37,604 nucleotides of DNA from Candidatus Rokuibacteriota bacterium (GCA_003221515.1 QHSI01000033.1:1-37604); one strand, 5' to 3'; counted from the stretch's first letter, positions 13,992-22,428 are shown. Program-made: numbers and translations. The notes: generated by a model not told the origin, from the letters alone.

Positions 13992-14911
13992 ACCTTCGCG
14001 AACTTCTGGAGCGACCGCAGCTCGCGCGGCGGGTTCATGTCCTTGCCGAGCGCCGTCCACGAGACTTCGGCCACGTACAGGTCGCCGCGCGTGTCCACGA
14101 CGCAGCCGTGCGGCGCGATGAACTCGCCGGGCTTGTCGCCCGCGAAGCGACCGCCGACCCGGCCCACCCGCTCGCCGTCGAGCTTGACGATCGACACCCG
14201 GGCGCCGAGATTCGCGACCTCGGCGTTCACCGCCAGCTGCGTGGGAAGCTCGCCGACGTAGAGGAGACCGCCGTGACGCCGGTCGGCGAAGAGCCCGCAG
14301 GGGCGGTGCAGGTTGTTGATCTGGGTGAGGTACTTACCCTGGCCGTCGAAGACCTGCACGCGATGGTTCTCACGGTCGGCGACGTACACCTGCCCTTCGG
14401 CGTCGGTTGCGATGTTGTGCGGCAGGTTGAAGCATCCCGGATCGGTGCCGGGCTCGCCCCACGAGAGCAGATGGCGGCCCGTGGGATCGTACTTGTGGAC
14501 GCGCGAGTTGCCGTAGCCGTCGGAGATGTACACGTCGCCGTTCTTCGGACACAGGGCGACGTGCGTCGGCCGGTTGAAGGGCTTGCCGCCCTGGAGCGTC
14601 GACGGCTTGTCGGGGTCGCCGATCGTCAGCAGCAGCTTCCCCTCGGGCGTGAACTGTCGAATCGTGTGGTGGAGGTCGTCGGTGAGCCAGAGCGTGCCGT
14701 CAGGCGCGACGGTGATGCCGTGGGCGCGGCGGAAGACGCCCTCACCCCACGAGCGGAGAAACGTTCCCTTGCGGTCGAAGACGATCACCGGGTGCTCGCC
14801 GCGATTGAACACGTAGACGTTGTCCTTCGCGTCCACGCCGACGCTGGTCGCTTCGATGAACGACCACCCCTCGGGGAGCTTGCCCCAGCCCTCGACCGCG
14901 CGGTAGTTCAT
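13988..14911 (-). CDS. NHL-repeat beta-propeller, peptidyl-amidating-lyase-like
   Basis: A 307-residue protein built from about six NHL repeats: repeated segments such as GVDAKDNVYVFNRGEHPVIV, GITVAPDGTLWLTDDLHHTI, NIATDAEGQVYVADRENHRV and GCVVDTRGDLYVAEVSW. The first resembles the peptidyl-alpha-hydroxyglycine amidating lyase family, a six-bladed propeller, but no signal peptide is present, so the protein is probably cytoplasmic and its role is open. The start ATG 14911 has a ribosome site (ggaggt) and begins MNYRAVEGWGKLP. It is the first gene of the operon with the PhnZ-like protein, and is divergent from the CoxL-like gene with only 41 bp between them. Confidence 0.85.
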   Translation of the reverse strand: MNYRAVEGWGKLPEGWSFIEATSVGVDAKDNVYVFNRGEHPVIVFDRKGTFLRSWGEGVFRRAHGITVAPDGTLWLTDDLHHTIRQFTPEGKLLLTIGDPDKPSTLQGGKPFNRPTHVALCPKNGDVYISDGYGNSRVHKYDPTGRHLLSWGEPGTDPGCFNLPHNIATDAEGQVYVADRENHRVQVFDGQGKYLTQINNLHRPCGLFADRRHGGLLYVGELPTQLAVNAEVANLGARVSIVKLDGERVGRVGGRFAGDKPGEFIAPHGCVVDTRGDLYVAEVSWTALGKDMNPPRELRSLQKFAKV

Positions 14912-14952
14912 GGATGGAACCTCCGGGTCCACGCCTATACTGCCACAACGCG

Positions 14953-17283
14953 ATGACCTCGCCCATCGGCCAGCCCGTCAGGCGCAAGGAAGATGGACGC
15001 CTGCTCACCGGCCGTGGCCGCTACGTGGCCGATCTCCAGCTGCCCGGCCTCCTGTACGCCGCGATCGTGCGCAGTCCGCATGCCCACGCGCGGGTCGAGC
15101 GCGTCGACGCGCGCCGCGCGCTCGCGCAGCCGGGCGTCGTGGCCGTCCTCACGATCGCCGAGCTACCGGAGTGCGCCGCGGCGGTGCCGCCGCTGGTGGC
15201 GTCGTCGCGGTTCCGCGCCTACGCCCAGCCCGCGCTTGCCGGCCCCGAAGTGCGCCACGCCGGCGAAGCGGTGGCGGTGGTGGTCGCCGACGACACCTAT
15301 CGCGCGGCGGACGCCGGCGAGGCCGTCGAAGTTCAGTACGCCGTCCTGCGCGCCACCGCCGGTGTGGCGGACGCGCAGGCGCCGGACGCGCCGCGCGTCT
15401 TCAGCGAGTGGCCCGACAACGTGGCCGGCCCCGCCGAGGGCGCCGTCGGTGATGTCGCCCGTGGCTTCGCTCAGGCCCATGAGGTCGTCGAGGCGCGCCT
15501 GAGCGTGCCACGCATCGCCGCGATGCCGATCGAGCCCCGCGGCGTGGTGGCCCAGCCCGACGCGCCGGACGGTCGTCTCACGGTGTGGTCGTCGACCCAG
15601 GTGCCGTTCGCGGTCCGCGCGGCGGTGGCCGCGGCGCTCGGGCTGGCCGAGGAGCAGGTGCGCGTCATCGCGCCGGACGTCGGCGGCGGCTTCGGCGCCA
15701 AGGGCCACGTGTATCCCGAGGATGTCCTGATTCCCGCGGTGGCTCGGCGCCTGGGCCGGCCGGTGAAGTGGATCGAGACGCGCCGTGAGCACTTCCTGGC
15801 GACGGCGCCCGATCGCGATCAGCACCATCACGCGCGGCTCGGCGTCGCCCGCGACGGCAGCGTCACCGCCATCGAGACGACGTTCACGCGCGACAGCGGC
15901 GCCTATCCCGTCATCGGGGACGTGATCGCGCTCAACTCGATCAATCATTTCCCGGGGCCGTACCGGGTCCCGAACGTGAAAGGCCGCGCGATCACCGTGG
16001 TGACCCACAAGACCTTCACCGCCGCCTATCGCGGCGCGGGCCGGCCGGAGATCGCGCTGGTGCTCGATCGCCTCCTCGATCGCGCGGCACGCCGCCTGGC
16101 CATGGATCCGGCGGAGCTGCGGCGCCGGAACTTGATCCGCCTCGACGAGATGCCGTACACGACAGGGCTGCGCTATCGCGACGGCGTACCGATCGTCTAC
16201 GACAAGGCGGACTACCGGGCGGCGTTCGACCGCCTGCTCGGGCTGTTCGGCTATGACCGGTGGCGCGACGAGCAGAAGGCGCGCCGGGCCGCGCCGCACC
16301 CGATCGGCATCGGTCTCTCGGCGTACGTCGAGGGCACCGGGATCGGCCCGTTCGAGGGCGCCGACGTCAGGATCGATCCGAGCGGGACGATCTATCTGCA
16401 CATCGGCGTCTCGTCGCAGGGGCAGGCGCACGAGACCACGCTGGCGCAGGTGTGCGCCGCCGAGCTCGGCGGCGACTACGAGCGCGTGGTCGTCGTGGGC
16501 GGGGACACGAGCGTCGTGGGCTTCGGCAACGGCACGATCGCGAGCCGCGTCGCGGCGGTGGCCGGCCCCGCGGTCGCGCGGTCCGCGCGTGAGGTGGCGC
16601 GCAAGGCGAAGCTGGTCGCGGGCGAGCTGCTCGAGTGCGCGCCGGCGGACATCGTGCTCGCCGGCGGCCGCGCGAGCGTCGTCGGAATGGCCGACCGCTT
16701 CGTCGAGCTCGGGGCGCTGGCGCGCGCATCGCTGCGGAGCCGCGCGCTGATCCGCCAGACGACCGAGCCGGGTCTGCACGCCTGCGCGTTCTTCCGGCCG
16801 GAGACGGTCACCTGGGCGTTCGGCGCGCACGCCTGCGCCGTCGAGGTGGACGTGGAGACCGGCGCCGTCCGGATCTTGCGCTACGCGGCCGTCCACGACT
16901 GCGGCCGGCCGCTCAACCCGATGATCGTGGAGGGCCAGCTCCACGGCGGGATCGCCCAGGGCATCGGCGCCGCGCTGGCCGAGGAGCTCATCTACGACGG
17001 CGACGGACAGCTGCTGACGGGAAGCCTCATGGAGTACGGCGTGCCGAAGGCCGATCAGGTGCCGTTCTTCGACGTCGTCCCGCTCGATTTTCCCTCGATG
17101 CGCAACGAGCTCGGCATCAAGGGCGTGGGCGAGAGCGGGATCATCTCACCGGTGCCGGCGATTGCGAACGCGGTCGAGGATGCGCTGGCCGACCGCGGTG
17201 TCGAAATTACCCGCGTCCCCCTCACCGCCGCCAGCGTGTGGGAGGCGCTGCGGGACGCGCGGCGGCCGTTGGGATCGGCCTGA
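14953..17283 (+). CDS. Xanthine dehydrogenase-family molybdopterin-binding subunit (CoxL-like, form II)
   Basis: A 776-residue large subunit of a molybdenum hydroxylase. It holds the molybdopterin-cytosine-dinucleotide site and oxidises a carbon centre of an unknown substrate. Seen: RKEDGRLLTGRGRYVADL at the N-terminus, VGGGFGAKGH, active-site motif AYRGAGRPE, YVEGTGIGPFEGA, and GIKGVGESGIISP with the catalytic Glu near the C-terminus. True aerobic CO dehydrogenases have AYXCSFR at the active site; here it is AYRGAGR, so CO is not the expected substrate. The FAD (CoxM) and 2Fe-2S (CoxS) subunits that normally sit beside it are absent here; they may be encoded elsewhere. The start ATG 14953 gives the standard N-terminus. 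Confidence 0.93.
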   Translation: MTSPIGQPVRRKEDGRLLTGRGRYVADLQLPGLLYAAIVRSPHAHARVERVDARRALAQPGVVAVLTIAELPECAAAVPPLVASSRFRAYAQPALAGPEVRHAGEAVAVVVADDTYRAADAGEAVEVQYAVLRATAGVADAQAPDAPRVFSEWPDNVAGPAEGAVGDVARGFAQAHEVVEARLSVPRIAAMPIEPRGVVAQPDAPDGRLTVWSSTQVPFAVRAAVAAALGLAEEQVRVIAPDVGGGFGAKGHVYPEDVLIPAVARRLGRPVKWIETRREHFLATAPDRDQHHHARLGVARDGSVTAIETTFTRDSGAYPVIGDVIALNSINHFPGPYRVPNVKGRAITVVTHKTFTAAYRGAGRPEIALVLDRLLDRAARRLAMDPAELRRRNLIRLDEMPYTTGLRYRDGVPIVYDKADYRAAFDRLLGLFGYDRWRDEQKARRAAPHPIGIGLSAYVEGTGIGPFEGADVRIDPSGTIYLHIGVSSQGQAHETTLAQVCAAELGGDYERVVVVGGDTSVVGFGNGTIASRVAAVAGPAVARSAREVARKAKLVAGELLECAPADIVLAGGRASVVGMADRFVELGALARASLRSRALIRQTTEPGLHACAFFRPETVTWAFGAHACAVEVDVETGAVRILRYAAVHDCGRPLNPMIVEGQLHGGIAQGIGAALAEELIYDGDGQLLTGSLMEYGVPKADQVPFFDVVPLDFPSMRNELGIKGVGESGIISPVPAIANAVEDALADRGVEITRVPLTAASVWEALRDARRPLGSA

Positions 17284-17328
17284 GCGCCCTTCCACCCTTC
17301 AGCGCCCACCGCCCGTATACCTTTCGAG

Positions 17329-17787
17329 ATGGACGAGCGCACGTTCGCTCGCGCAGCTGAGGATTACGCGGCCCGCCTCTACGCCGTGGCGTACCGGCTC
17401 CTCGGCAACCGCGCCGACGCCGAGGATGCGGTCCAGCGGGCCTTGCTGAAGGCGTTCGAGGCGAGGGCGTCGTATGCCCCGCGCTGGGCGCTGTCGACGT
17501 GGCTCTATCGGGTGCTCACGAACGTCTGCATCGACGAGCTCCGCCGGCGCCGCCACGTTCCACCCGAACCGCTTCCCCGCGGACGACCGGGAACGTCGGT
17601 GGAGCGCCTCGACCTCAGGCGGGCGCTCGAAACGGTGCCGCGCGAGGCGCGCGTGCTGCTCGCCCTCCATTACGTGAACGGCCTCGGGTACCGCGAGCTC
17701 GCGGCCATTCGAGGCATCAGCGTCAACACGGTCAAGAGCCAGCTCGCCCGAGGCAAGGCGATCCTCAGGCGAGCGCTGGAGGATTAG
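17329..17787 (+). CDS. ECF-type RNA polymerase sigma factor
   Basis: A 152-residue sigma-70-family factor. Region 2 is seen in AARLYAVAYRLLGNRADAEDAVQRALLKAF and WLYRVLTNVCIDELRRRR; region 4 with its helix-turn-helix is in VPREARVLLALHYVNGLGYRELAAIRGISVNTVKSQLARGKAILR (shown here only as landmarks VPREAR, YRELAA and TVKSQLARG). Regions 1 and 3 are absent, as in ECF factors. The ATG is 45 bases after the CoxL-like gene. The repair-protein gene starts 4 bases after its stop, where an anti-sigma factor gene would usually be, so the two are one unit. No clear ECF -35/-10 promoter is seen in the short gap before it. Confidence 0.9.
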   Translation: MDERTFARAAEDYAARLYAVAYRLLGNRADAEDAVQRALLKAFEARASYAPRWALSTWLYRVLTNVCIDELRRRRHVPPEPLPRGRPGTSVERLDLRRALETVPREARVLLALHYVNGLGYRELAAIRGISVNTVKSQLARGKAILRRALED

Positions 17788-17791
17788 CGTC

Positions 17792-18499
17792 ATGGATCGG
17801 ATCGACACGATGCTCGAAGAATTCTTCGCGCCCGAGGCTCCGCCCCGCTTGTCGGCCCGGCTCCTCGGCGCTCTCCGCACGAAGCGGGCCGTCCTGGACG
17901 CGCTGGCCGAGAAGTTCCGGATCGAGGCGACCGAGCGCGGCGTGTTCCGGCTGCAGCTCGGGCGCGGCAGTCACGGCGCCTCCGCGCGAGCCCGCGCTCA
18001 CGCCGAGCGCGCGCGTGAGGAGCTGCGCGAGTATTTCGCAGGTCGCCGGACGTTCTTCACGGTGGCGGTGGACCTGGCCGGCGTGGCCGAGTTCCAGGCC
18101 CGGGTGCTCGCCGAGGCCCGGCGCATCCCGTTCGGCGCGGTCGACTCGTACGCGGCCCTCGCGCGCCGCGTCGGCCATCCGCGCGCGGCCCGGGCCGTCG
18201 GCAACGCGCTGGGCGCCAATCCGGTGCCGGTGATCGTTCCCTGTCACCGCATCATCCGCGGTGACGGCACGTGGGGTCACTACGCGTTCGGCGGCGCGAT
18301 GAAGACGCAGCTCCTTCAGCTCGAGCGCACGACGCCCGTGCTCACGGGCTGCACGAGCACGCGGATCGTCTGCCGTCGCGGCTGCGTCCACGAGCAGCGG
18401 GTCGCCGAGGCGAACCGGATCGTGTTCGCCTCGGTCCGCGACGCCGAGAGCGTCGGCTACCGCCCGTGCCGGGTGTGCCGGCCCCCGCGGGCCGCGTGA
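17792..18499 (+). CDS. O6-methylguanine-DNA methyltransferase with C-terminal Ada-type zinc domain
   Basis: A 235-residue fusion. Residues 1-40 (MDRIDTMLEEFFAPEAPPRL...) are unassigned and could be a protein-contact region. Residues 41-180 form an MGMT: FQARVLAEARRIPFGAVDSY (DNA-binding wing), RAVGNALGANP, and the active site PVIVPCHRII with Cys151 as methyl acceptor. Residues 185-232 match the methyl-phosphotriester domain of Ada: Cys194-x3-Cys198 (VCRRGC) and Cys226-x2-Cys229 (RPCRVC), after the pattern FCRPSC...RPCKRC. In Ada this zinc domain is N-terminal, followed by an AraC-type helix-turn-helix and then MGMT; here the order is reversed and no AraC domain exists. It sits 4 bases behind an ECF sigma gene, suggesting the sigma factor replaces the transcription function of Ada. 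Confidence 0.88.
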   Translation: MDRIDTMLEEFFAPEAPPRLSARLLGALRTKRAVLDALAEKFRIEATERGVFRLQLGRGSHGASARARAHAERAREELREYFAGRRTFFTVAVDLAGVAEFQARVLAEARRIPFGAVDSYAALARRVGHPRAARAVGNALGANPVPVIVPCHRIIRGDGTWGHYAFGGAMKTQLLQLERTTPVLTGCTSTRIVCRRGCVHEQRVAEANRIVFASVRDAESVGYRPCRVCRPPRAA

Positions 18500-18570
18500 C
18501 CCGGCCGCCGCGCCGCGTGTAGCACGGGCCTCGCGCGGCGTGAGGCGCGGTGCGTGGTAGGATCGCGCCG

Positions 18571-19386
18571 ATGCGCGGATCTCTGCCGCTGATCGTCACG
18601 CTGTGGATCCTGAGCGGCGTCGCGCCGGCCGCCGCCCAGTTTCCGCTCTTCGACGCTCACATCCACTACAGCCGGCCCGACTGGGACGCCTACACGCCGG
18701 AGCGTGTGCTCTCGATCCTCGCCGCCGCAGGCGTGCGGCGCGCGATCGTATCGAGCACGCCGGACGACGGCACGCTGAAGCTCTACGAGAAGGCGCCGAA
18801 GGGCATCGTCCCCTTCCTCCGGCCGTATCGTACGCGTGACGACATGGGCAGCTGGCACAACGACCCCGGCGTGAAGGCTTACGTCGAGGAGCGGCTCAAG
18901 CGCGGGATCTACCGGGGAATCGGCGAGTTCCACCTTAGCGCGGCCGACGCGGGCGCGCCGGTCGTCAAGCGTGTGGCCGAGCTGGCGGCGGCCCGCGGTC
19001 TGTTCCTCCAGGCCCACGTGGACGACACCGCCATCGAGAAGCTGCTGACGCTCTATCCCGAGGTGAGGGTCTTGTGGGCGCACGCGGGCATGTCGGCCTC
19101 CGCGTCCACGGTGGGGCGGCTCCTCGAGCGCTATCCGAAGCTCTGGGTCGAGCTGGCGCTACGGACCGACGTGGCGCCCGGCGGCACGCTCGATCCTGAG
19201 TGGCAAACGGTCTTCGTGAAATATCCCGACCGCTTCATGGTGGGCACCGACACCTGGGCCACGTCTCGGTGGGAGATCGTCCGCGACTACCATCGCGACG
19301 TCCAGCGCTGGCTCGGCCAGCTCCCGCGCGAGGTCGCCGAAGCGATCGCCTGGAAGAACGGCGAGCGCCTCTTTCCCGCGCCCTAG
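18571..19386 (+). CDS. Exported amidohydrolase-family protein
   Basis: A 271-residue protein of the amidohydrolase-2/TatD-like metal hydrolase fold. The ATG at 18571 begins a signal peptide (MRGSLPLIVTLWILSGVAPAAAQ), so the protein is probably periplasmic. Metal and catalytic landmarks: DAHIHYSRPDW (HxH), AIVSSTPDDGT, IGEFHLS, QAHVDD, WAHAGMSAS and GTDTWA. Length fits a TIM-barrel of this type. Its substrate is not evident. It follows the sigma/repair pair after 71 bp of GC-rich sequence. Its stop (19384-19386) overlaps the stop of the PilB-like gene on the other strand, so the two convergent genes share their last bases and leave no room for a terminator. Confidence 0.85.
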   Translation: MRGSLPLIVTLWILSGVAPAAAQFPLFDAHIHYSRPDWDAYTPERVLSILAAAGVRRAIVSSTPDDGTLKLYEKAPKGIVPFLRPYRTRDDMGSWHNDPGVKAYVEERLKRGIYRGIGEFHLSAADAGAPVVKRVAELAAARGLFLQAHVDDTAIEKLLTLYPEVRVLWAHAGMSASASTVGRLLERYPKLWVELALRTDVAPGGTLDPEWQTVFVKYPDRFMVGTDTWATSRWEIVRDYHRDVQRWLGQLPREVAEAIAWKNGERLFPAP

Positions 19387-21593
19387 GCCGGGGACGTCCG
19401 CCGCTCCGCGCGCTTGGCGAGCGACCGCACGCGCGCGGCGAGTCGGCGCGGCTCGACCGGCTTGCTCATGTAGTCGTCGGCGCCCACGGCAAGGCCCTCC
19501 TCCTCTCGCTCCGGGCTCGTGTCCGAGGTCAACATCAAGATCGCCGCGCGCGCGGTCCTGGGATCGGCGCGCAGCGCCTGCACGAGCGCGATGCCGTCCA
19601 TTCCGGGCATGCTGCGGTCGGTGACGACCACGTCGGGCAGCTCCTGAAACGCCAGCGCGAGACCCTGGTTGCCGTCGGCGGCCACCGTCACCGTGAAGCC
19701 TTCGAGCTCCAGGTAGTACTTGACAACGGTGACGATGGTCGCACTGTCCTCGACCACGAGCACCTTCGCGTTCGCCGGCCCCGTCGGCGGCGTGGCCCGC
19801 TTCCCTGCGTCGGCGACCGCCGCGAGAGCGGCCGGCGCGGTCGTGGGAGCCGCCGGCACGGTCGCGACGCTGACGCGACTGGAGTCCGGCGGAACGACGC
19901 GTGCAAGCTCATCCAGCGTCGTGGCGCCGTGTGCGGCCTTGGCGATCCCATCCTCCATGAGCGTGCGCATGCCGGCGCGCTTTGCGGCCTCGCGCAGCTC
20001 GTCTTCGGATGCCCGCCGTGAGATCAGCTCGCGCAGCTCTTCGGTCACGTACATCAGCTCGTGGACGGCCAGCCGTCCGCGAAAGCCGCTGTCCCCGCAC
20101 GCCTTGCAGCCGGCGCCGGCCTTCCACGCGGCCCCGGCGGGCAAGCGGGCGGCGCCGCCGATTCGCTCGACGTCCTCGGCGGCGGGCGACACGGGCTTGG
20201 CGCAGGCGGTACAGGGTCGCCGCACGAGGCGCTGGGCGAGCACCCCGACGAGCGAGGAGGCGATCAAGAACGGCTCGACGCCGAGGTCGAAGAGCCGCGT
20301 GATCGTGCTGGCCGCGTCGTTGGCGTGAACGGTGCTCAACAGCAGGTGACCCGTCTGCGCCGCCTCGAGGGCGATGTTGGCGGTTTCCTGATCGCGGATC
20401 TCACCGACCAGCACGATGTTGGGATCCTGGCGCAGGATCGACCGAAGGCCGGACGCGAAGGTCACGCCCGCCCTTTGGTTGATCTGGACCTGATTGATGC
20501 CCGCGAGCTGATACTCGATCGGATCCTCGACCGTGATGATGTTCTTGGTCGACGACCGCAGCCAGCTCAGCGCGGCGTAGAGCGTGGTGGTCTTGCCGCT
20601 GCCGGTGGGCGCGGCGACGAGCAGCATCCCCTGCGGGCGCGACAGCAGCTCGCGCAACTTCTGGAGACAATCCGGCGACCCGATCAGCTTGGCCAGGTCG
20701 AGTTGGCGGCGGTCGGTGTCGAGCAGGCGCACGACGATCTTCTCGCCGAATTGCGTCGGCAGGCTCGAGAGCCGGAGGTCGATGCGCCGGTCGCCGAGGC
20801 GGAGCGTGCTACGCCCGTCCTGCGGCTTGCGGCGCTCCGCGATGTCCATGCTGGCGATGATCTTGAGACGGGAGATGATCGCGTTTTGCATGTCCCGCTG
20901 GATGCGCATCACGTCCTCCAGCAGCCCGTCGATCCGCCGGCGCACCAGCAGGTGGTTCTCCTGCGGCTCGATGTGCACATCGCTGGCCCCCACGCGTGCC
21001 GCATCGCTCAAGATCATGTTCACGACGCGGATCACCGGCGGCAGCGCGCCGCCCCGCCCCGGGTCGCCGTCGCTCGGCGCCTCCCATTCGACCTCGCCCG
21101 CGGGCGTCATCTCCTGGAAGAGGTCGAAGGTGTCATCGCCGGCGCTGCCGGTCACGGCACGCTCCAGCTTCGACCGGAGGGCGGTCTCCGACGCGACGAC
21201 CGCGACCACCCGCTTGCCGCTGCGGAACTCGACGTCCTGCAGCGTTCGGTAGTCGAGCGGATTGGCCATCGCCAGCCGGAGCGCCCCGCCCTCGATGCCG
21301 AGGGCCAAGACGAGCCGCTCGCGGGAGAAGTCGGCCGGGAGCAGCGACATCGTCGCGTCGCCGAGCCCGGAAACCGCGTCCGGTTCGAGGTAGCTCAGAC
21401 GCAGGCCGTCGGCGATCGTCGCGCACGCCTTTTCCTCGTCGGCCAGCCCCAACGACGACAAGATCCGGGGCAGCGTTCCGCCCTTCGCCGTCTGGATCTG
21501 GACGGCACGATCGAGCGAGGCCGCGTCGACGATGCCGCCGCGCACGAGCAGGTTCGCGATGATCCCGTGCTTGGTCTCGCCCTCTGTCTTCAT
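19383..21593 (-). CDS. PilB/GspE-type pilus or secretion ATPase fused to a receiver domain
   Basis: A 736-residue cytoplasmic motor ATPase. Residues 1-150 form an N-terminal GspE/MshE-type region (ILSSLGL, ANPLDYRTLQDVEF). The ATPase core has DVHIEP, Walker A PTGSGKTT (about 329-337), Asp box ITVEDPIEY, Walker B NIVLVGEIRD (about 392-401) and His box LLLSTVHAND. A tetracysteine zinc site follows (Cys461, Cys464, Cys496, Cys499). Unlike ordinary PilB (about 560-580 residues) it continues through an Ala/Pro-rich linker (about 580-608) into a complete REC domain: VLVVEDSA, phospho-acceptor Asp659 in VVVTDRSMPGMDG, Lys711 in MSKP. Phosphorylation could therefore gate the motor. ATG 21593 overlaps the response-regulator stop (ATGA). 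It is the last gene of the operon from 25508. Confidence 0.93.
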   Translation of the reverse strand: MKTEGETKHGIIANLLVRGGIVDAASLDRAVQIQTAKGGTLPRILSSLGLADEEKACATIADGLRLSYLEPDAVSGLGDATMSLLPADFSRERLVLALGIEGGALRLAMANPLDYRTLQDVEFRSGKRVVAVVASETALRSKLERAVTGSAGDDTFDLFQEMTPAGEVEWEAPSDGDPGRGGALPPVIRVVNMILSDAARVGASDVHIEPQENHLLVRRRIDGLLEDVMRIQRDMQNAIISRLKIIASMDIAERRKPQDGRSTLRLGDRRIDLRLSSLPTQFGEKIVVRLLDTDRRQLDLAKLIGSPDCLQKLRELLSRPQGMLLVAAPTGSGKTTTLYAALSWLRSSTKNIITVEDPIEYQLAGINQVQINQRAGVTFASGLRSILRQDPNIVLVGEIRDQETANIALEAAQTGHLLLSTVHANDAASTITRLFDLGVEPFLIASSLVGVLAQRLVRRPCTACAKPVSPAAEDVERIGGAARLPAGAAWKAGAGCKACGDSGFRGRLAVHELMYVTEELRELISRRASEDELREAAKRAGMRTLMEDGIAKAAHGATTLDELARVVPPDSSRVSVATVPAAPTTAPAALAAVADAGKRATPPTGPANAKVLVVEDSATIVTVVKYYLELEGFTVTVAADGNQGLALAFQELPDVVVTDRSMPGMDGIALVQALRADPRTARAAILMLTSDTSPEREEEGLAVGADDYMSKPVEPRRLAARVRSLAKRAERRTSPA

Positions 21594-22030
21594 GACGTCG
21601 TTCCCTCCGGTGGATACGATCCACCGCTCGTGCCCGGCTCCACCACGCGCGAGGCGCCCAGAACGCCGGTGATGTGGTTGGCCAGATCGTCGAGACGTAG
21701 ATCGGCCTTGACCAAATAGCCGACGGCGCCCAGCCGCGTCACCTCGTCGAGGTACTGCTCCCGGGGCGAGTTGGACACGACGAGAACGGGAATCTGCCGC
21801 GTCTCCTCGGTCTGCTTGAGCGCACGAAGCGCCTCGAGCCCGGACATTCTCGGCATGATGAGATCGAGCAGGATCAGGTTGGGGCGGTCGGCCAGCGCCC
21901 GCTGGACCCCGTCCGCGCCGTCGACGGCGGAGGTCACGCTGAAGCCGCGCGCGGTGAGGCCGATCTCGCACGCGCGCCGCAGAAACTGGTTGTCCTCGAT
22001 CACCAAGATCCGCGCGCCGCCGGTCGTCAC
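21590..22030 (-). CDS. Single-domain response regulator
   Basis: A 146-residue receiver domain protein: ILVIEDNQFLRRACEIGL (acidic pair), LILLDLIMPRMSGLEAL (phospho-acceptor Asp), VLVVSNS and GYLVKADLRLDDL (Lys). No DNA-binding or enzyme output domain follows; only a short Gly/Ser/Pro tail. Such proteins act by protein contact or as phosphate relays. The GTG at 22030 is chosen because it overlaps the HPt stop by 4 bases (GTGA) and begins just before the first strand of the domain. It sits between HPt and the PilB-REC fusion, so HPt could phosphorylate both this protein and the PilB receiver. Confidence 0.9.
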   Translation of the reverse strand: MTTGGARILVIEDNQFLRRACEIGLTARGFSVTSAVDGADGVQRALADRPNLILLDLIMPRMSGLEALRALKQTEETRQIPVLVVSNSPREQYLDEVTRLGAVGYLVKADLRLDDLANHITGVLGASRVVEPGTSGGSYPPEGTTS

Positions 22031-22425
22031 GCCGTCTCCGGCGCGATCGTCTTTCCCGGTGCGGGCGTCGTCAGCCGCGTTTCCACCCACTGAAAAACTC
22101 GCGCCATCTCCTTGTCGAACTGCTCGACGACGGGCCCGAGGCCCTCGAGCTGCGAGGAGCGGCCGCCGATCTCAAGCTGCTCGGCGAGCAGCGCCGTCGC
22201 CGGCGCGCCCAGCAGGCGCAGCGAGCCTTTGAGCGTGTGCGCCAGATCCATCACGTCGCCCGCGCGCCCCGCGCGGAAGGCGTCACGCAACGCGGTGACG
22301 TGGCCTCGCGCCTCCTGGAGAAACACGGCGAACAGCTCGCCAAGCAGCGCCTCGTCATCGCCGGCATACTCGCGGGCGGACTCGAGATCGATCGGGCACT
22401 CTCCGTCGACGTCCTGCTCAGCCAT
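22027..22425 (-). CDS. HPt (histidine phosphotransfer) protein
   Basis: A 132-residue four-helix phosphotransfer protein. The phospho-accepting His lies in DLAHTLKGSLRLLGA, the standard HxxKG motif, preceded by GDDEALLGELFAVFLQEARGH and followed by an amphipathic helix (LLAEQLEIGGRS). It lacks catalytic domains, so it shuttles phosphate from the receivers of the hybrid kinase to downstream receivers. ATG 22425 is 3 bases after the stop of the kinase gene; its own stop overlaps the response-regulator start by 4 bases. This tight packing supports one phosphorelay. Confidence 0.92.
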   Translation of the reverse strand: MAEQDVDGECPIDLESAREYAGDDEALLGELFAVFLQEARGHVTALRDAFRAGRAGDVMDLAHTLKGSLRLLGAPATALLAEQLEIGGRSSQLEGLGPVVEQFDKEMARVFQWVETRLTTPAPGKTIAPETA

Positions 22426-22428
22426 GTC

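Noticed and set aside
14953-17283. Aerobic carbon monoxide dehydrogenase large subunit (form I)
   Set aside because: Active-site motif is AYRGAGR, not AYXCSFR, and coxM/coxS are absent.
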